Below, in pieces: positions 1 through 8,824 of a DNA stretch of 58,351 nt. The position numbers and the translations under genes are program-made. Under the pieces are notes generated by a model. The model was not told the origin of the DNA, searched no databases, and saw only the letters and a program-made list of their open reading frames with translations. Position 1 is the first letter of the stretch. Each line of letters opens with the position of its first letter. The stretch is from positions 1-58,351 of the forward strand of contig NZ_FOXC01000013.1 in the NCBI RefSeq assembly GCF_900115605.1, written 5' to 3'. This DNA is from Halolactibacillus halophilus (GTDB lineage: Bacteria > Bacillota > Bacilli > Bacillales > Amphibacillaceae).

Positions 1-330
1 CATGTTTCAGCTGCATAAAAAGAGCCGAAACATGTGAAATATAAACTTGAAATTATTGGTTAAAACTTCTCACCAACACCATTTGACAAAGAACCGTTTT
101 TTCTTGCAATGGTTAGTAGCTTCCATTTCGCTAAAAGTTGCTGTCAAAGAGGCCGGTTATATCGTGAATGGTAATGATGAAGAACGGACAAAGAAGTTCT
201 AGTTGTTACAATTGTGCGGACAGCGTACACTTATGATATGGGAAAAGTTAATTCAAAGTCTAAAACTGCATCATCTTTGATTGTTTGAAGTGTATCCTTA
301 TGGAGAACAATAGGTGGGTAAAAAAATAAT
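1..330. other. left-edge intergenic region, no intact gene
   Basis: No intact gene is visible. Positions 1-34 form an imperfect hairpin (CATGTTTC at 1-8 against GAAACATG at 27-34) without a clear T-tract. On the plus strand a frame of about 50 codons without a start codon runs from about 38 to 200 and ends in TAG. It could be a decayed gene, but I do not recognise it. Confidence 0.4.
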
Positions 331-371
331 GTTTCGTTATACTATCGGCATACGAGATGGTATAACGAAAC
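318..371 (-). terminator. Rho-independent terminator of ppdK
   Basis: The arms GTTTCGTTATAC (331-342) and GTATAACGAAAC (360-371) are perfect inverted repeats, extended by ATC/GAT with one mismatch. Read on the minus strand the hairpin is followed by ATTATTTTTTT. It lies 14 nt past the ppdK stop codon. Confidence 0.85.
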
Positions 372-384
372 GAGTGCTTTTAAA

Positions 385-3009
385 TTACCGATTCTTGATG
401 GCTGCTTGAGCAGCTGCTAAACGAGCGATTGGAACGCGAAAAGGAGAACAGGAGATATACTCTAAATTCATTTTTTGGAAAAAATTAATTGATGTGGGAT
501 CTCCACCATGCTCGCCACAGACACCCATTTTTATAGTTGGTTTTACTTTTCGTCCTTTTTGGATTGCGGTTTTTACTAGTTGACCAATTCCTTCTTGGTC
601 AATGGTATCAAAAGGGCTTTTTTCAAAGATGTTTTTATCTATATATTCAGAAATAAAACCACCCGCATCATCCCTTGAAAATCCATATCCCATTTGGGTT
701 AAATCATTGGTGCCAAAGCTGAAAAAATCGGCTTCATCCGCAATTTTATCAGCTGTTAATGCAGCTCGCGGTACTTCAATCATTGTTCCAATATGATAAG
801 GTATTATTGTATCCTGCTCCGAGAATATTTTTTTGATTTCATCTTCAATTTCTGCCTTTATATAAATAAATTCTTTCACGTCACTAACTAGAGGAATCAT
901 AATTTCTGGTTGGATTTCCAACTTTGTATCTGATTTGTATTCAATAGCAGCTTCCATTATAGCTCTTACTTGCATTCTACTAATTTCAGGATAGGCTATG
1001 CCTAACCTAACACCTCTATGACCTAGCATAGGGTTTACCTCGTGTAATTCATTTATACGTCCATTTAATTCTCCCTCACTTAAAGCCATTGTTTTAGATA
1101 AATGACGAATATCTTCTTTTTTAATTGGCATAAATTCATGTAAGGGGGGATCTAATAAACGAATGGTTACAGGAAAAACGCCCATGGCATGGTAAATTTG
1201 ATAAAAATCTATTTTTTGCATTGGTAATATTTCATTTAGAGCCTTTGCTCGTTCTTCAGCTGATGCTGATAAAATCATTCTTCTAACTGAAGAAATTCTA
1301 TTTTCTTTAAAAAACATATGCTCCGTTCTAACAAGTCCAATGCCTTCGGCTCCAAATTCTAAAGCTTGTTTGGCATCTTCTGGCGTATCCGCATTCGCTC
1401 GAACTGCCATTGTTTTCATTTCATCAATCCAATTCATTAACTCTTTGTATTCTTTACTTGAAGAGGGGGTTCTTTTTTCTATGTCACCTATATAAACGGT
1501 TCCTGTTGTCCCATCAAGCGAAATGATATCGCCTTCATGTAAAATGACGCCATTAAAATTTGCCTCTTTTTTATCTTCATTGATCTTTAAATCAGAACAA
1601 CCAGCAATACAGCATTTACCCATTCCGCGAGCGACTACTGCAGCATGAGAGGTCATGCCACCCCTTGTTGTTAAAATCCCTTCCGATTTCACCATGCCAG
1701 AAATATCTTCAGGTGAAGTTTCATGTCTTACTAGGATTGTCTTTACTCCTTTTTCATAAGCGGCTTCTATTGCTTCGTTAGTAAAATATATCCTACCTGA
1801 AGCAGCACCAGGAGATGCTGCTAGTCCTTCAGCTAATTTTTTTGCTTGAATAAGAGCAACTTCATCAAAACTTTGGTGTAGTAACTGTTCTAATTGTTGT
1901 GGATCAATTCTTAACAATGCATCCTCTTTGGTTATTTTTCCTTCGTGATAGAGGTCCATCGCAATAGTAATTGCAGCATGTGCTGTCCTTTTTCCGTTTC
2001 TAGTTTGTAATAAGAATAGTTTATTGTTCTCGATAGTAAATTCAATATCTTGCATATCTGCATAGTGATGCTCAAGTTTTTTAGCGGCTAGTTTTAATTG
2101 TTGATATACTGCAGGCATTAATTTTTTTAATTCTGATATATCACTTGGTGTACGAACGCCTGCAACGACATCTTCTCCTTGAGCATTTAATAAGAATTCA
2201 CCGAATAAATAATGATCACCATTTCCAGGATTTCGAGTAAAAGTTACGCCTGTGCCAGATGAGTTCCCTCTATTTCCAAATACCATGGATTGAATATTTA
2301 CAGCAGTACCGTTTAAATCAGAGATATTATGCATGCGTCTATAAAATATGGCTCGTGGATTATTCCATGACAAAAATACGGCTTTAATGGCCAGTAATAA
2401 TTGTTTCATAGGGTTCTGAGGGAAGGTTTCACCTGTTTCCTGCAAATAAATCTTTTTGTATTTTCTGATAATTTCTTTGAACATTTTTTCGTTAATATCT
2501 TGATCTGAATCTATATTATTAGCCTTTTTAACTTTTTCTAATTCAGATTCAAAATATGTTTTAGGAATTTCCATTACTACATCTGAAAACATTTGTATAA
2601 AACGTCGGTAGCTATCATAAGCGAAACGCCCATTAGCTGTTATTTTAGATAACCCTATAACGGACTGATCATTTAATCCTAAGTTTAGGATGGTATCCAT
2701 CATGCCGGGCATAGATTGAGCAGCTCCAGATCGAACAGATAGGAGCAAAGGGTTTTCTACATCTGAAAATTTTTTCTCTGTCATTTGCTCTAATTTTATT
2801 AAGTGATGTTTTATTTCTTCTTTTAAACTAGACCAAATAAGTTTATCTTCTTTAAGAAAACGATTACAACTTTCTGTAGTTAAAGTGAATCCTGGAGGAA
2901 CTGGAAGTGATATCTTTGTCATTTCGGCCAAATTCGCACCTTTACCACCCAGAAGCTCCTTCATTTCTTTTTTACCTTCATTGAAATTATAAATATATTT
3001 TTCTGTCAT
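385..3009 (-). CDS. ppdK: pyruvate, phosphate dikinase
   Basis: This 874-aa protein is full length for PPDK, which interconverts pyruvate + ATP + Pi and PEP + AMP + PPi in the cytosol. The N-terminal ATP-grasp domain begins with GGKGANLAEM. The central swivelling domain has TRGGMTSHAAVVARGMG, with catalytic His455 and the neighbouring Thr453 that PpsR-type enzymes phosphorylate. The C-terminal PEP/pyruvate domain has FGTNDLTQM and the catalytic Cys in GVCGEHGGDP. It is the last gene of a ccpN-ppsR-ppdK group, 24 nt after ppsR, with SD AGAGGG. In a fermentative cell it could work in gluconeogenesis or PPi-linked pyruvate metabolism. Confidence 0.97.
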   Translation of the reverse strand: MTEKYIYNFNEGKKEMKELLGGKGANLAEMTKISLPVPPGFTLTTESCNRFLKEDKLIWSSLKEEIKHHLIKLEQMTEKKFSDVENPLLLSVRSGAAQSMPGMMDTILNLGLNDQSVIGLSKITANGRFAYDSYRRFIQMFSDVVMEIPKTYFESELEKVKKANNIDSDQDINEKMFKEIIRKYKKIYLQETGETFPQNPMKQLLLAIKAVFLSWNNPRAIFYRRMHNISDLNGTAVNIQSMVFGNRGNSSGTGVTFTRNPGNGDHYLFGEFLLNAQGEDVVAGVRTPSDISELKKLMPAVYQQLKLAAKKLEHHYADMQDIEFTIENNKLFLLQTRNGKRTAHAAITIAMDLYHEGKITKEDALLRIDPQQLEQLLHQSFDEVALIQAKKLAEGLAASPGAASGRIYFTNEAIEAAYEKGVKTILVRHETSPEDISGMVKSEGILTTRGGMTSHAAVVARGMGKCCIAGCSDLKINEDKKEANFNGVILHEGDIISLDGTTGTVYIGDIEKRTPSSSKEYKELMNWIDEMKTMAVRANADTPEDAKQALEFGAEGIGLVRTEHMFFKENRISSVRRMILSASAEERAKALNEILPMQKIDFYQIYHAMGVFPVTIRLLDPPLHEFMPIKKEDIRHLSKTMALSEGELNGRINELHEVNPMLGHRGVRLGIAYPEISRMQVRAIMEAAIEYKSDTKLEIQPEIMIPLVSDVKEFIYIKAEIEDEIKKIFSEQDTIIPYHIGTMIEVPRAALTADKIADEADFFSFGTNDLTQMGYGFSRDDAGGFISEYIDKNIFEKSPFDTIDQEGIGQLVKTAIQKGRKVKPTIKMGVCGEHGGDPTSINFFQKMNLEYISCSPFRVPIARLAAAQAAIKNR

Positions 3010-3033
3010 GCTTTCCCTCTTTTCTTCATTTAT

Positions 3034-3864
3034 TTAAGCTCGTGAAGATATGAATAGATCTATTTTTTTAATATAATCTAAAATCAAATTGGCTGTTTCT
3101 TCTATAGCATTATCAGACACATCTATAATAAAACAACCAATTTTTTTCATGATTGCATCAGCATACTTTAGTTCTTCCAGGATTCGATTGATCTCAGCGT
3201 AATTAGCGTTTTGTGGTAATCCTAACGCTTTTAATCGCTCTTTTCTTATAGTATTTAATTTTTCAGGAGTATTTGTTAAACCAATAATTCTAGTAGGTGA
3301 AATTTGATAGATTTCTTTAGGTGGTTCCGATTCAGGAAAAAGCGGAATATTTGCAACGCGAATGTTTTTATTTGCTAAATACATAGATAAAGGTGTTTTA
3401 GAAGTCCGCGATATCCCTAATATCACTAAATCAGCCTTTAATATTCCTCGTGGATCTATTCCATCATCGTATCGGACAGAAAATTCGATTGCTTCAATTC
3501 TATTATAATAATCTTGATCCATTTTACGAATGATTCCTGGTTCTTCAATAGATTTAAGGCCGGTTGCTTGTTCTATAGCTGTTAAACCATTTCCTAAAAT
3601 ATCTATAAAAAATATATTGTTTTTTTGAGGGAGGTTTGTTAAATAGTACCTTAATTCTTTTTGAACTAACGTGTAAAAGACAATCGCTTTTTCTTCTTGA
3701 TAAATATCTTCGACAATCGTTTCTAATTTTTCTTTTGTTAATATATGTGTAATTTTTTTGATTCCATCAATCTCCAAAGAATATTGTGAAAGAATAGAAT
3801 GTACAACTTGTTCTCCCGTTTCTCCTATTGAGTCAGAAATCAGATAAATTGCTACTGGTTTCAT
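3034..3864 (-). CDS. ppsR: PPDK regulatory kinase/phosphorylase (PpsR/YqfL family)
   Basis: The 276-aa protein belongs to the DUF299 family. Members inactivate PPDK by ADP-dependent phosphorylation of the Thr next to the catalytic His, and reactivate it by Pi-dependent dephosphorylation. The N-terminus IYLISDSIGETGEQV and the P-loop-like GISRTSKTPLSMYLA are family hallmarks. It lies between ccpN and its presumed substrate gene ppdK, 9 nt from ccpN, so the three genes look co-transcribed. B. subtilis keeps ccpN-yqfL together but lacks the adjacent dikinase; here the target is next door. Confidence 0.95.
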   Translation of the reverse strand: MKPVAIYLISDSIGETGEQVVHSILSQYSLEIDGIKKITHILTKEKLETIVEDIYQEEKAIVFYTLVQKELRYYLTNLPQKNNIFFIDILGNGLTAIEQATGLKSIEEPGIIRKMDQDYYNRIEAIEFSVRYDDGIDPRGILKADLVILGISRTSKTPLSMYLANKNIRVANIPLFPESEPPKEIYQISPTRIIGLTNTPEKLNTIRKERLKALGLPQNANYAEINRILEELKYADAIMKKIGCFIIDVSDNAIEETANLILDYIKKIDLFISSRA

Positions 3865-3873
3865 ATAATCCTC

Positions 3874-4509
3874 CTAACTTTCATTTTTAATAAGATTTAA
3901 AAACAAACGACTAATTAACGTCTTAGAGAATTTCCCAACTATCTTTAAGTGATTTAAATCTTCGCCCTCTATAAATTCTACTACTGGAAGGCTGTCTACT
4001 TCGTGCTGTAAAAGCTTTTTGGTTGCAGTTTCTACGGTATCATTTCCATGAATATAAGCAATATTAGGAACTCTAGTCATTGCCATACTAATCGGCATTT
4101 CTTCAATATTTATTTTACCAATGGCTATCTTAAGTAAATCTTTTCTGGAAACAAGACCAACAAGGTGATTATGTTCTGTAATGTAGATTGAACCTACATC
4201 TTCTAAAAAAATTTTTATTATAGTATCTTGAATAGAAGTTTCCGATCGAACAATTACTGGAACACTCATGACATCTTCTACTTTTTTTTCTTTTATATCT
4301 TTTATTATCAAGGGTTCTATTTTATGAGTGTTATAGAAATAGCCTACTTTAGGTTTTGCAATTAACAATTGACTAAATGTCAGTAGTAAGAAATCAGGTC
4401 TTAATGTTGAACGAGAAAACCCTAATAAATCCGCAATTTTTTCTCCTGTGATTGGTTCGTTTTTTTTAACGATTTCTATAATTTTTTTTTGACGCGTACT
4501 TAATTCCAT
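3874..4509 (-). CDS. ccpN: CcpN-type HTH/CBS transcriptional repressor
   Basis: The 211-aa protein has an N-terminal winged HTH (about residues 1-60, with ITGEKIADLLGFSRSTLRPD) followed by two CBS domains (about 75-130 and 140-205) that in this family sense adenine nucleotides. B. subtilis CcpN represses gluconeogenic genes (gapB, pckA) during growth on glucose. Here it is the first gene of the group ending in ppdK, so PPDK supply is probably under the same control and the gene may be autoregulated. A good sigma-A promoter lies just upstream (4547-4575). Confidence 0.93.
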   Translation of the reverse strand: MELSTRQKKIIEIVKKNEPITGEKIADLLGFSRSTLRPDFLLLTFSQLLIAKPKVGYFYNTHKIEPLIIKDIKEKKVEDVMSVPVIVRSETSIQDTIIKIFLEDVGSIYITEHNHLVGLVSRKDLLKIAIGKINIEEMPISMAMTRVPNIAYIHGNDTVETATKKLLQHEVDSLPVVEFIEGEDLNHLKIVGKFSKTLISRLFLNLIKNES

Positions 4510-4546
4510 TATTTACCCCTTTCGTATAGTATGTTATATATTTTAT

Positions 4547-4575
4547 ATAGTACGTCACAATAAACCTAAAGTCAA
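4547..4575 (-). promoter_or_regulatory. sigma-A promoter of ccpN-ppsR-ppdK
   Basis: On the minus strand TTGACT (-35, 4570-4575) and TACTAT (-10, 4547-4552) are separated by 17 nt. A second TACTATA lies close downstream in the leader, so the region could also hold an operator. The operator part is speculative. Confidence 0.7.
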
Positions 4576-4843
4576 TGTTTTTATGCGTCTTAATTGATGT
4601 TAATACTTTGAATAGTTTAACTTTTTAAACAGAAAATACGGATGCTTTATATCTTTAAAAATATTCTTAAGCTATACTCAGTGTCAAACTCCCACGTTTG
4701 GTTTATGATGAGGAAAGGGCATATAATCACAGCACATCGATGTCGACATAAAAAAACAAATAATCTGAATTTTACTATAACAATTCTGGCTTATTTATGA
4801 TAATATTTATACTATTATAAAGATTATTGGAGATGTTAAAGAG
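4576..4843. other. intergenic region between divergent ccpN and aspartate kinase
   Basis: The 334-nt gap (4510-4843) is AT-rich. Apart from the ccpN promoter it holds several TATAAT-like stretches (4797-4822) that could serve the aspartate kinase gene, but no convincing -35 partner. I see no riboswitch, T-box or small gene. Confidence 0.5.
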
Positions 4844-6196
4844 ATGAAAGTAGCAAAATTTGGGGGAAGTTCAGTCGCAAATGCTGAGCAGTTAAAAAAA
4901 GTAGCCAATATTATTCAAGCTGATGATGAGCGTCGGATTATCGTCGTATCGGCACCAGGAAAAAGAAGCAGTGAAGATATGAAAGTGACCGACTTATTAA
5001 TCGAATTAGGAGAAGCATTCCGTCTTGGCGAGCCACATGAAGAGCCGCTTAAAAATGTCTTGGACCGTTTTGATGCGATTTTAGATGAATTACAGCTATC
5101 AAAAGCCGTGTTGGATGACATCAAAAAACAGGTTGTTAAGATTTTCAGTGATGGAAATGATTTAGCATCAAAGCTTGATGCGATTAAAGCGATTGGAGAA
5201 GATTCACTGGCAAAAATATTAAGTGAGTATTTACAATCATTGGGACTCAATGCGAGCTATGTTAATCCAAAAGAAGCCGGTCTTATTTTAAGTGATCAGC
5301 CTGGTAGTGCTCAGATTTTGGATGAAAGTTTTGAGCTCATTCATACGTTACGAGACCGAAAGGATATTGTTGTTATTCCAGGTTTCTTTGGTTACACCAA
5401 AGAAGGGAAATTAGTGACGTTCTCTCGCGGAGGTAGTGATATCACGGGTTCGATTGTTGCGGCGGGCGTAAAAGCCGATCTTTATGAGAATTTCACGGAT
5501 GTTGATTCGGTGTATTGTGTGAATCCAAAAATCGTTAATCATCCAAGAGAAATCATCTCGCTTACTTATAAAGAAATGCGAGAATTATCGTATGCTGGTT
5601 TTTCTGTCTTTCATGCAGAAGCACTTATTCCAGCATTTAAAGAAGAGATTCCTGTTTGTATTAAAAATACGAATAATCCCACCGCAAAAGGAACGATGAT
5701 TGTCAGCAAGAAACAAGATGTAAATCAAGCGGTCATTGGGATTGCAAGCGACGCCGGGTTTGTCAGCCTTTATGTCAGCAAATATTTAATGAACCGTGAA
5801 ATCGGATTTGGTCGTCGCTTACTTAATATTTTAGAAGATGAAGGTATTTCATTTGAACATACCCCTTCAGGGATTGATGATTTATCTGTCATTATTCGAG
5901 CGGATCAATTAACAAAAGAAAAAGAAGCGATTGTTATTAACCGTATCAATAAAGAACTCAAACCAGATACCGTTTATATTGACCGTGGACTTGCACTTAT
6001 TATGATTGTTGGTGAAGGCATGCATAGTTTTGTCGGTACCGCCGCAAAGGCAACCAAAGCATTCGAACAAGCGAACGTGAACCTAGAGATGATTAACCAA
6101 GGTTCCTCAGAGGTTTCGATGATGTTTGGTATTAAAGAAGAAGGGGTGAACCGCGCAGTACAATCACTTTATCAAGTTTTCTTTGAAAATAAATAA
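4844..6196 (+). CDS. aspartate kinase (YclM/ThrD-like, aspartokinase III type)
   Basis: The 450-aa enzyme phosphorylates L-aspartate in the first step of the lysine, threonine, methionine and diaminopimelate pathway. KFGGSSVANAEQ starts the kinase domain and FSRGGSDITGS is the substrate/ATP signature. Tandem ACT domains fill the last 150 residues (GEGMHSFVGTAAKATKAF near the end). Length and N-terminus match the single-polypeptide YclM group (about 454 aa) rather than the alpha/beta-overlapping LysC type. It appears monocistronic: SD GGAG lies 11 nt before ATG and a strong terminator follows. LysA, further along the window, uses the pathway's end branch. Confidence 0.93.
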   Translation: MKVAKFGGSSVANAEQLKKVANIIQADDERRIIVVSAPGKRSSEDMKVTDLLIELGEAFRLGEPHEEPLKNVLDRFDAILDELQLSKAVLDDIKKQVVKIFSDGNDLASKLDAIKAIGEDSLAKILSEYLQSLGLNASYVNPKEAGLILSDQPGSAQILDESFELIHTLRDRKDIVVIPGFFGYTKEGKLVTFSRGGSDITGSIVAAGVKADLYENFTDVDSVYCVNPKIVNHPREIISLTYKEMRELSYAGFSVFHAEALIPAFKEEIPVCIKNTNNPTAKGTMIVSKKQDVNQAVIGIASDAGFVSLYVSKYLMNREIGFGRRLLNILEDEGISFEHTPSGIDDLSVIIRADQLTKEKEAIVINRINKELKPDTVYIDRGLALIMIVGEGMHSFVGTAAKATKAFEQANVNLEMINQGSSEVSMMFGIKEEGVNRAVQSLYQVFFENK

Positions 6197-6213
6197 TCAA
6201 TTATTACTTCATT

Positions 6214-6255
6214 AAACCACCCGTCTGTCCCGTTTAGGTCAGTCGGGTGGTTTTT
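6214..6255 (+). terminator. terminator of the aspartate kinase gene
   Basis: AACCACCCG (6215-6223) pairs with CGGGTGGTT (6244-6252), followed by TTT. Confidence 0.88.
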
Positions 6256-6315
6256 AGTTAGGAATGAATTACCAAAAGATATAACCAGGTACTAATATCT
6301 AATTATAATTATTTC

Positions 6316-6344
6316 TTGAAAATAATCAAACAAAGCGCTATGAT
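6316..6344 (+). promoter_or_regulatory. sigma-A promoter of the lpd-bkd operon
   Basis: TTGAAA (6316-6321), a 17-nt spacer and TATGAT (6339-6344) lie 48 nt before lpd. The B. subtilis bkd operon is instead sigma-54 (SigL/BkdR) dependent, and I see no -24/-12 element here. Confidence 0.75.
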
Positions 6345-6391
6345 TAAACATGTGTGATGTGTTATAAATCTTCTATTAAAGGAGTCTTTTT

Positions 6392-7807
6392 ATGTCAAAA
6401 AATTATGACCTAGTCATACTGGGTGGTGGTATGGGTGGTTATATATCAGCCATTCGTGCTCGACAATTAGGAAAAACGGTCGCTCTAGTAGAGAAGGGAA
6501 AATTAGGTGGGACTTGTCTTCATAAAGGATGTATCCCGACGAAAGCATTGCTTAAAAGTGCAGAAGTTTTTCAAACAGTTAAAAAATGTGGGCGTTTCGG
6601 TGTGAAAGTAAAAGAACTTGCTTTAAATTACGTTGAAGCTTTTGAACGTAAAAATACCGTCGTTGATAAATTGTATCAAGGTGTTCAACAGTTAATGAAA
6701 AAGCATCGTGTCGATGTTTATAAAGGTGTGGCCAGATTACTCGGCCCGTCAATTTTTTCTCCAATGGCGGGTGCCGTCTCGGTTGAAATGGGAGAGGTGA
6801 ATGAGACTTTGATTGGTAAAAATGTCTTAATTGCGACGGGGGCACGACCAAGACAACTTAGTCAAATACCAGTGGATCACGCGCATATCCTAACGTCAGA
6901 TGATTTACTCGATCTTGATCATTTGCCAACATCACTTACGATTATTGGTGGTGGGGTGATTGGCGTGGAATGGGCCTCGATGATGCTTGATTTTGATATC
7001 GATGTGACGTTGATTGAGCAGGAAGCAGCACTATTACCTGGATTCGATGCGGATATTCAGACAGAGGTGTTAAATCAATTAAAGCAACGCGGACTTACTG
7101 TCCATCTGAATGCATCAGTCATGGAATCAGAGGTAAATGGCGGTGCCTGTCTTGTGAAGGGAAGGAAAGATAATGCCCCATTCACTGTATCATCGAGTCA
7201 CGTGCTTGTGAGTGTAGGTCGAATAGCAAACACCGACCAACTCGGGCTAGGGAACACAAATATTACTGTTGATGAGGCTGGCTTTATTGAAGTCAATGAT
7301 TATTTCCAAACGAAGGAATCTCATATTTATGCCGTTGGTGATTGTATTGGCGGAAAACAACTCGCGCACGTAGCAAGTGCTGAGGGGAAGCTTGCGGTAA
7401 AACATATGTTTGATGAAAAGTTAGATTTAACGCCACTTTCTTTTATCCCAAGTTGTGTGTATGCTTCACCAGAAGTAGCCATGGTTGGTTTGACTGAAGT
7501 GGAGGCAAACCAAATGTTTACCAAGATAAAAACAGCGACGTTTCCGTTTCAAGCGATTGGAAAAGCGATTGTATCTGACGAAACAAAAGGATTCGTCAAA
7601 CTTGTCGTTAATGAAAAGACACGTGATTGTTTAGGGGTGTCAATTGTTGGTGAAAAAGCGACAGAACTCATTTCTGAAGCTGGGATTGGACTTGTGTTAA
7701 ACGCCTCGATTGATGAATTCGGAGAAACTATTCACCCGCATCCATCGTTATCTGAAGCAATTGCTGAAGCCAGTCTTTTAGCTATGAACGAGCCCGTCCA
7801 TATTTAG
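6392..7807 (+). CDS. lpdV: dihydrolipoyl dehydrogenase (E3) of the branched-chain 2-oxoacid dehydrogenase
   Basis: This 471-aa flavoprotein re-oxidises the lipoyl groups of the E2 subunit with NAD+. The FAD-binding GGGMGGYISAIRARQ opens the protein and GGTCLHKGCIPTKALL carries the redox-active disulfide. GGGVIGVEWASMM is the NAD site, and HPHPSLSEAI near the C-terminus has the catalytic His of the partner chain. It is first in a tight operon with bkdAA, bkdAB and bkdB, the B. subtilis lpdV-bkd order. SD AAAGGAG precedes the ATG. Confidence 0.93.
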   Translation: MSKNYDLVILGGGMGGYISAIRARQLGKTVALVEKGKLGGTCLHKGCIPTKALLKSAEVFQTVKKCGRFGVKVKELALNYVEAFERKNTVVDKLYQGVQQLMKKHRVDVYKGVARLLGPSIFSPMAGAVSVEMGEVNETLIGKNVLIATGARPRQLSQIPVDHAHILTSDDLLDLDHLPTSLTIIGGGVIGVEWASMMLDFDIDVTLIEQEAALLPGFDADIQTEVLNQLKQRGLTVHLNASVMESEVNGGACLVKGRKDNAPFTVSSSHVLVSVGRIANTDQLGLGNTNITVDEAGFIEVNDYFQTKESHIYAVGDCIGGKQLAHVASAEGKLAVKHMFDEKLDLTPLSFIPSCVYASPEVAMVGLTEVEANQMFTKIKTATFPFQAIGKAIVSDETKGFVKLVVNEKTRDCLGVSIVGEKATELISEAGIGLVLNASIDEFGETIHPHPSLSEAIAEASLLAMNEPVHI

Positions 7808-7829
7808 AACGTTGAAGGAGGATGACACG

Positions 7830-8813
7830 ATGTCAGAAAAAAATCAAGCATTAACAGATCAACAATTGTTGGATATGTTTTATTATATGTTGTTAGCAAG
7901 ACGTAGTGATGAGCGGATGTGGCTGCTTAACCGCTCTGGAAAAATTCCGTTTGTTGTTTCTTGTCAAGGACAAGAAACGATGCAAGTGGCCAGTAGCTTT
8001 GCTTTGGAGAAAGGAACGGATTATACCGCGCCTTACTACCGTGATGTAGGTGTTGTACTCACAATGGGCATGACGGTAAAAGAGTTGTTTTTACAAGCCT
8101 TTGCGAAGGCAGAAGACCCTAATTCAGGTGGGAGACAAATGCCGGGCCATTTTGGTCACCGTAAATTAAATATGCTGTCAGGATCATCGCCAGTAACAAC
8201 GCAGGTGCCCCATGCTGTTGGTATGGCACTCGCATTAAAGGTGAAGCAACAATCTGCCATCAGTTTTGTCACGCTAGGTGAAGGCTCGAGTAACCAAGGA
8301 GATTTTCATGAAGGATTAAACTTTGCCAGTGTTCATGACTTACCGGTTATTGTGATGGTTGAAAATAATCAGTACGCAATTTCTTGTGGGATCGAGCAAC
8401 AAGTGAATTGCGCTAAAATTTCTGACCGTGCCCTTGGATACGGCATTCACGGTGAAACTGTTGATGGAAATGATCCTATAGCTGTCTACACCGCAGTAAA
8501 ACAAGCAAGAGAACGAGCGCTAAACGGAGACGGTCCATCACTGATTGAAGCCGTTGGTTACCGTTTAACGCCGCACTCAAGTGATGATAATGATTTAACA
8601 TACCGAACGAAAGAAGAAATCGACCAAGCGAAAGAAAAAGACGGTTTAATTATCTTCAGACAACAGTTAAAAAAGCAAGCTATTCTAACGGATGAAATTG
8701 AAGCAAAATATGAATCGAAAATTAAGGATTTAATCGATGAAGCTACAACCTATGCTGATGAGGCACCGTATGCCGATGAAGCAACATTATTTGATGGTGT
8801 GTATCACCAATAG
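7830..8813 (+). CDS. bkdAA: branched-chain 2-oxoacid dehydrogenase E1 alpha subunit
   Basis: The 327-aa thiamine-diphosphate-dependent E1 alpha chain decarboxylates the 2-oxo acids from Leu, Ile and Val. The ThDP-binding segment runs from GEGSSNQGDFHEGLNFASV to ENNQYAIS. I chose the ATG at 7830 because AAGGAGG (7815-7821) is well spaced from it; the upstream in-frame TTG overlaps that SD. Length agrees with B. subtilis BkdAA (330 aa). An acetoin or pyruvate dehydrogenase is possible, but gene order and size favour Bkd. Confidence 0.9.
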   Translation: MSEKNQALTDQQLLDMFYYMLLARRSDERMWLLNRSGKIPFVVSCQGQETMQVASSFALEKGTDYTAPYYRDVGVVLTMGMTVKELFLQAFAKAEDPNSGGRQMPGHFGHRKLNMLSGSSPVTTQVPHAVGMALALKVKQQSAISFVTLGEGSSNQGDFHEGLNFASVHDLPVIVMVENNQYAISCGIEQQVNCAKISDRALGYGIHGETVDGNDPIAVYTAVKQARERALNGDGPSLIEAVGYRLTPHSSDDNDLTYRTKEEIDQAKEKDGLIIFRQQLKKQAILTDEIEAKYESKIKDLIDEATTYADEAPYADEATLFDGVYHQ

Positions 8814-8824
8814 GAGGGGATAAT

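Noticed and set aside
4621-4640. GTTTAA/TTAAAC palindrome upstream of ccpN
   Set aside because: Short AT-only palindrome expected by chance in this composition.
6256-6391. Search for a sigma-54 (-24/-12) promoter upstream of lpd
   Set aside because: No TGGCAC-N5-TTGC-like element; a good sigma-A promoter is present instead.
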